Origin: Robiginitomaculum sp. | Lineage (GTDB): Bacteria > Pseudomonadota > Alphaproteobacteria > Caulobacterales > Maricaulaceae | Reading direction: 5' to 3' | NCBI GenBank assembly: GCA_016765255.1 | Contig: JAESQI010000290.1 | Coordinates: 1-8,374, forward strand | DNA length: 8,374 nucleotides | In this document: positions 8,350-8,374 of the stretch, one piece after another | Numbering within the stretch: position 1 is the first letter of the stretch | How the letters are laid out: each line of letters starts with the position of its first letter | The notes under the pieces: model-generated | Told to the model about the DNA's origin: nothing | What the model saw: the letters and a program-made list of their open reading frames with translations, nothing else | Databases searched by the model: none | Program-made: the position numbers and the translations under genes

Positions 8350-8374
8350 ACATAAAACTGGTAGTACTAAAACC

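Noticed and set aside
1..8374. CRISPR arrays, tRNA/rRNA genes, insertion sequences, phage or defence genes
   Set aside because: By reading both strands I saw no regularly spaced direct repeats, no tRNA-like cloverleaf sequences, no terminal inverted repeats with a transposase, and no such protein families.

Overview
This 8.4-kb window looks like ordinary chromosomal DNA of an alphaproteobacterium. The ParC C-terminus is of the alphaproteobacterial type, and a lemA–M48 peptidase pair and a TRAP transporter of the FcbT2/FcbT3 kind lie close by. The moderate GC content (roughly mid-40s by eye) and the two-domain M16 lipoprotein fit a low-GC marine lineage such as the Hyphomonadaceae/Maricaulales. 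That placement is inference; there is no rRNA or other taxonomic marker here.

Layout: five genes or gene remnants on the plus strand converge on two genes on the minus strand. Plus strand: (1) the last two thirds of parC, topoisomerase IV subunit A, running in from the left edge; (2) lemA, a one-helix membrane-anchored coiled-coil protein, with a good sigma-70-like promoter in the short gap after parC; (3) a membrane-embedded M48 zinc metallopeptidase 33 bp downstream, probably co-transcribed with lemA; (4) after a 115-bp AT-rich gap, an M16 zinc-peptidase lipoprotein with a single frameshift near codon 254. Its two pieces, 3282-4049 and 4046-6157, rejoin exactly into a 958-residue protein if one base is restored.

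Minus strand, read right to left: (5) a TRAP small permease (DctQ type), whose 5' end is ambiguous and lies at or beyond the right edge, overlaps by ATGA with (6) a TRAP large permease (DctM type). The periplasmic binding protein of this transporter is expected just outside the right edge. The convergent stops of the M16 gene and dctM are only 15 bp apart, and a 12-bp-stem hairpin sits there, overlapping the last codons of dctM.

Functionally, the left and centre carry DNA decatenation (ParC) and envelope proteolysis/quality control (LemA, M48, M16). The right carries sodium- or proton-driven uptake of an unknown organic acid-like substrate. I see no tRNA, rRNA, CRISPR array, insertion sequence, integrase, phage gene or attachment site, and no convincing novel system. 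The observations most worth a second look are the M16 frameshift, the extra helical segment in DctM, and the lemA–M48 pairing.
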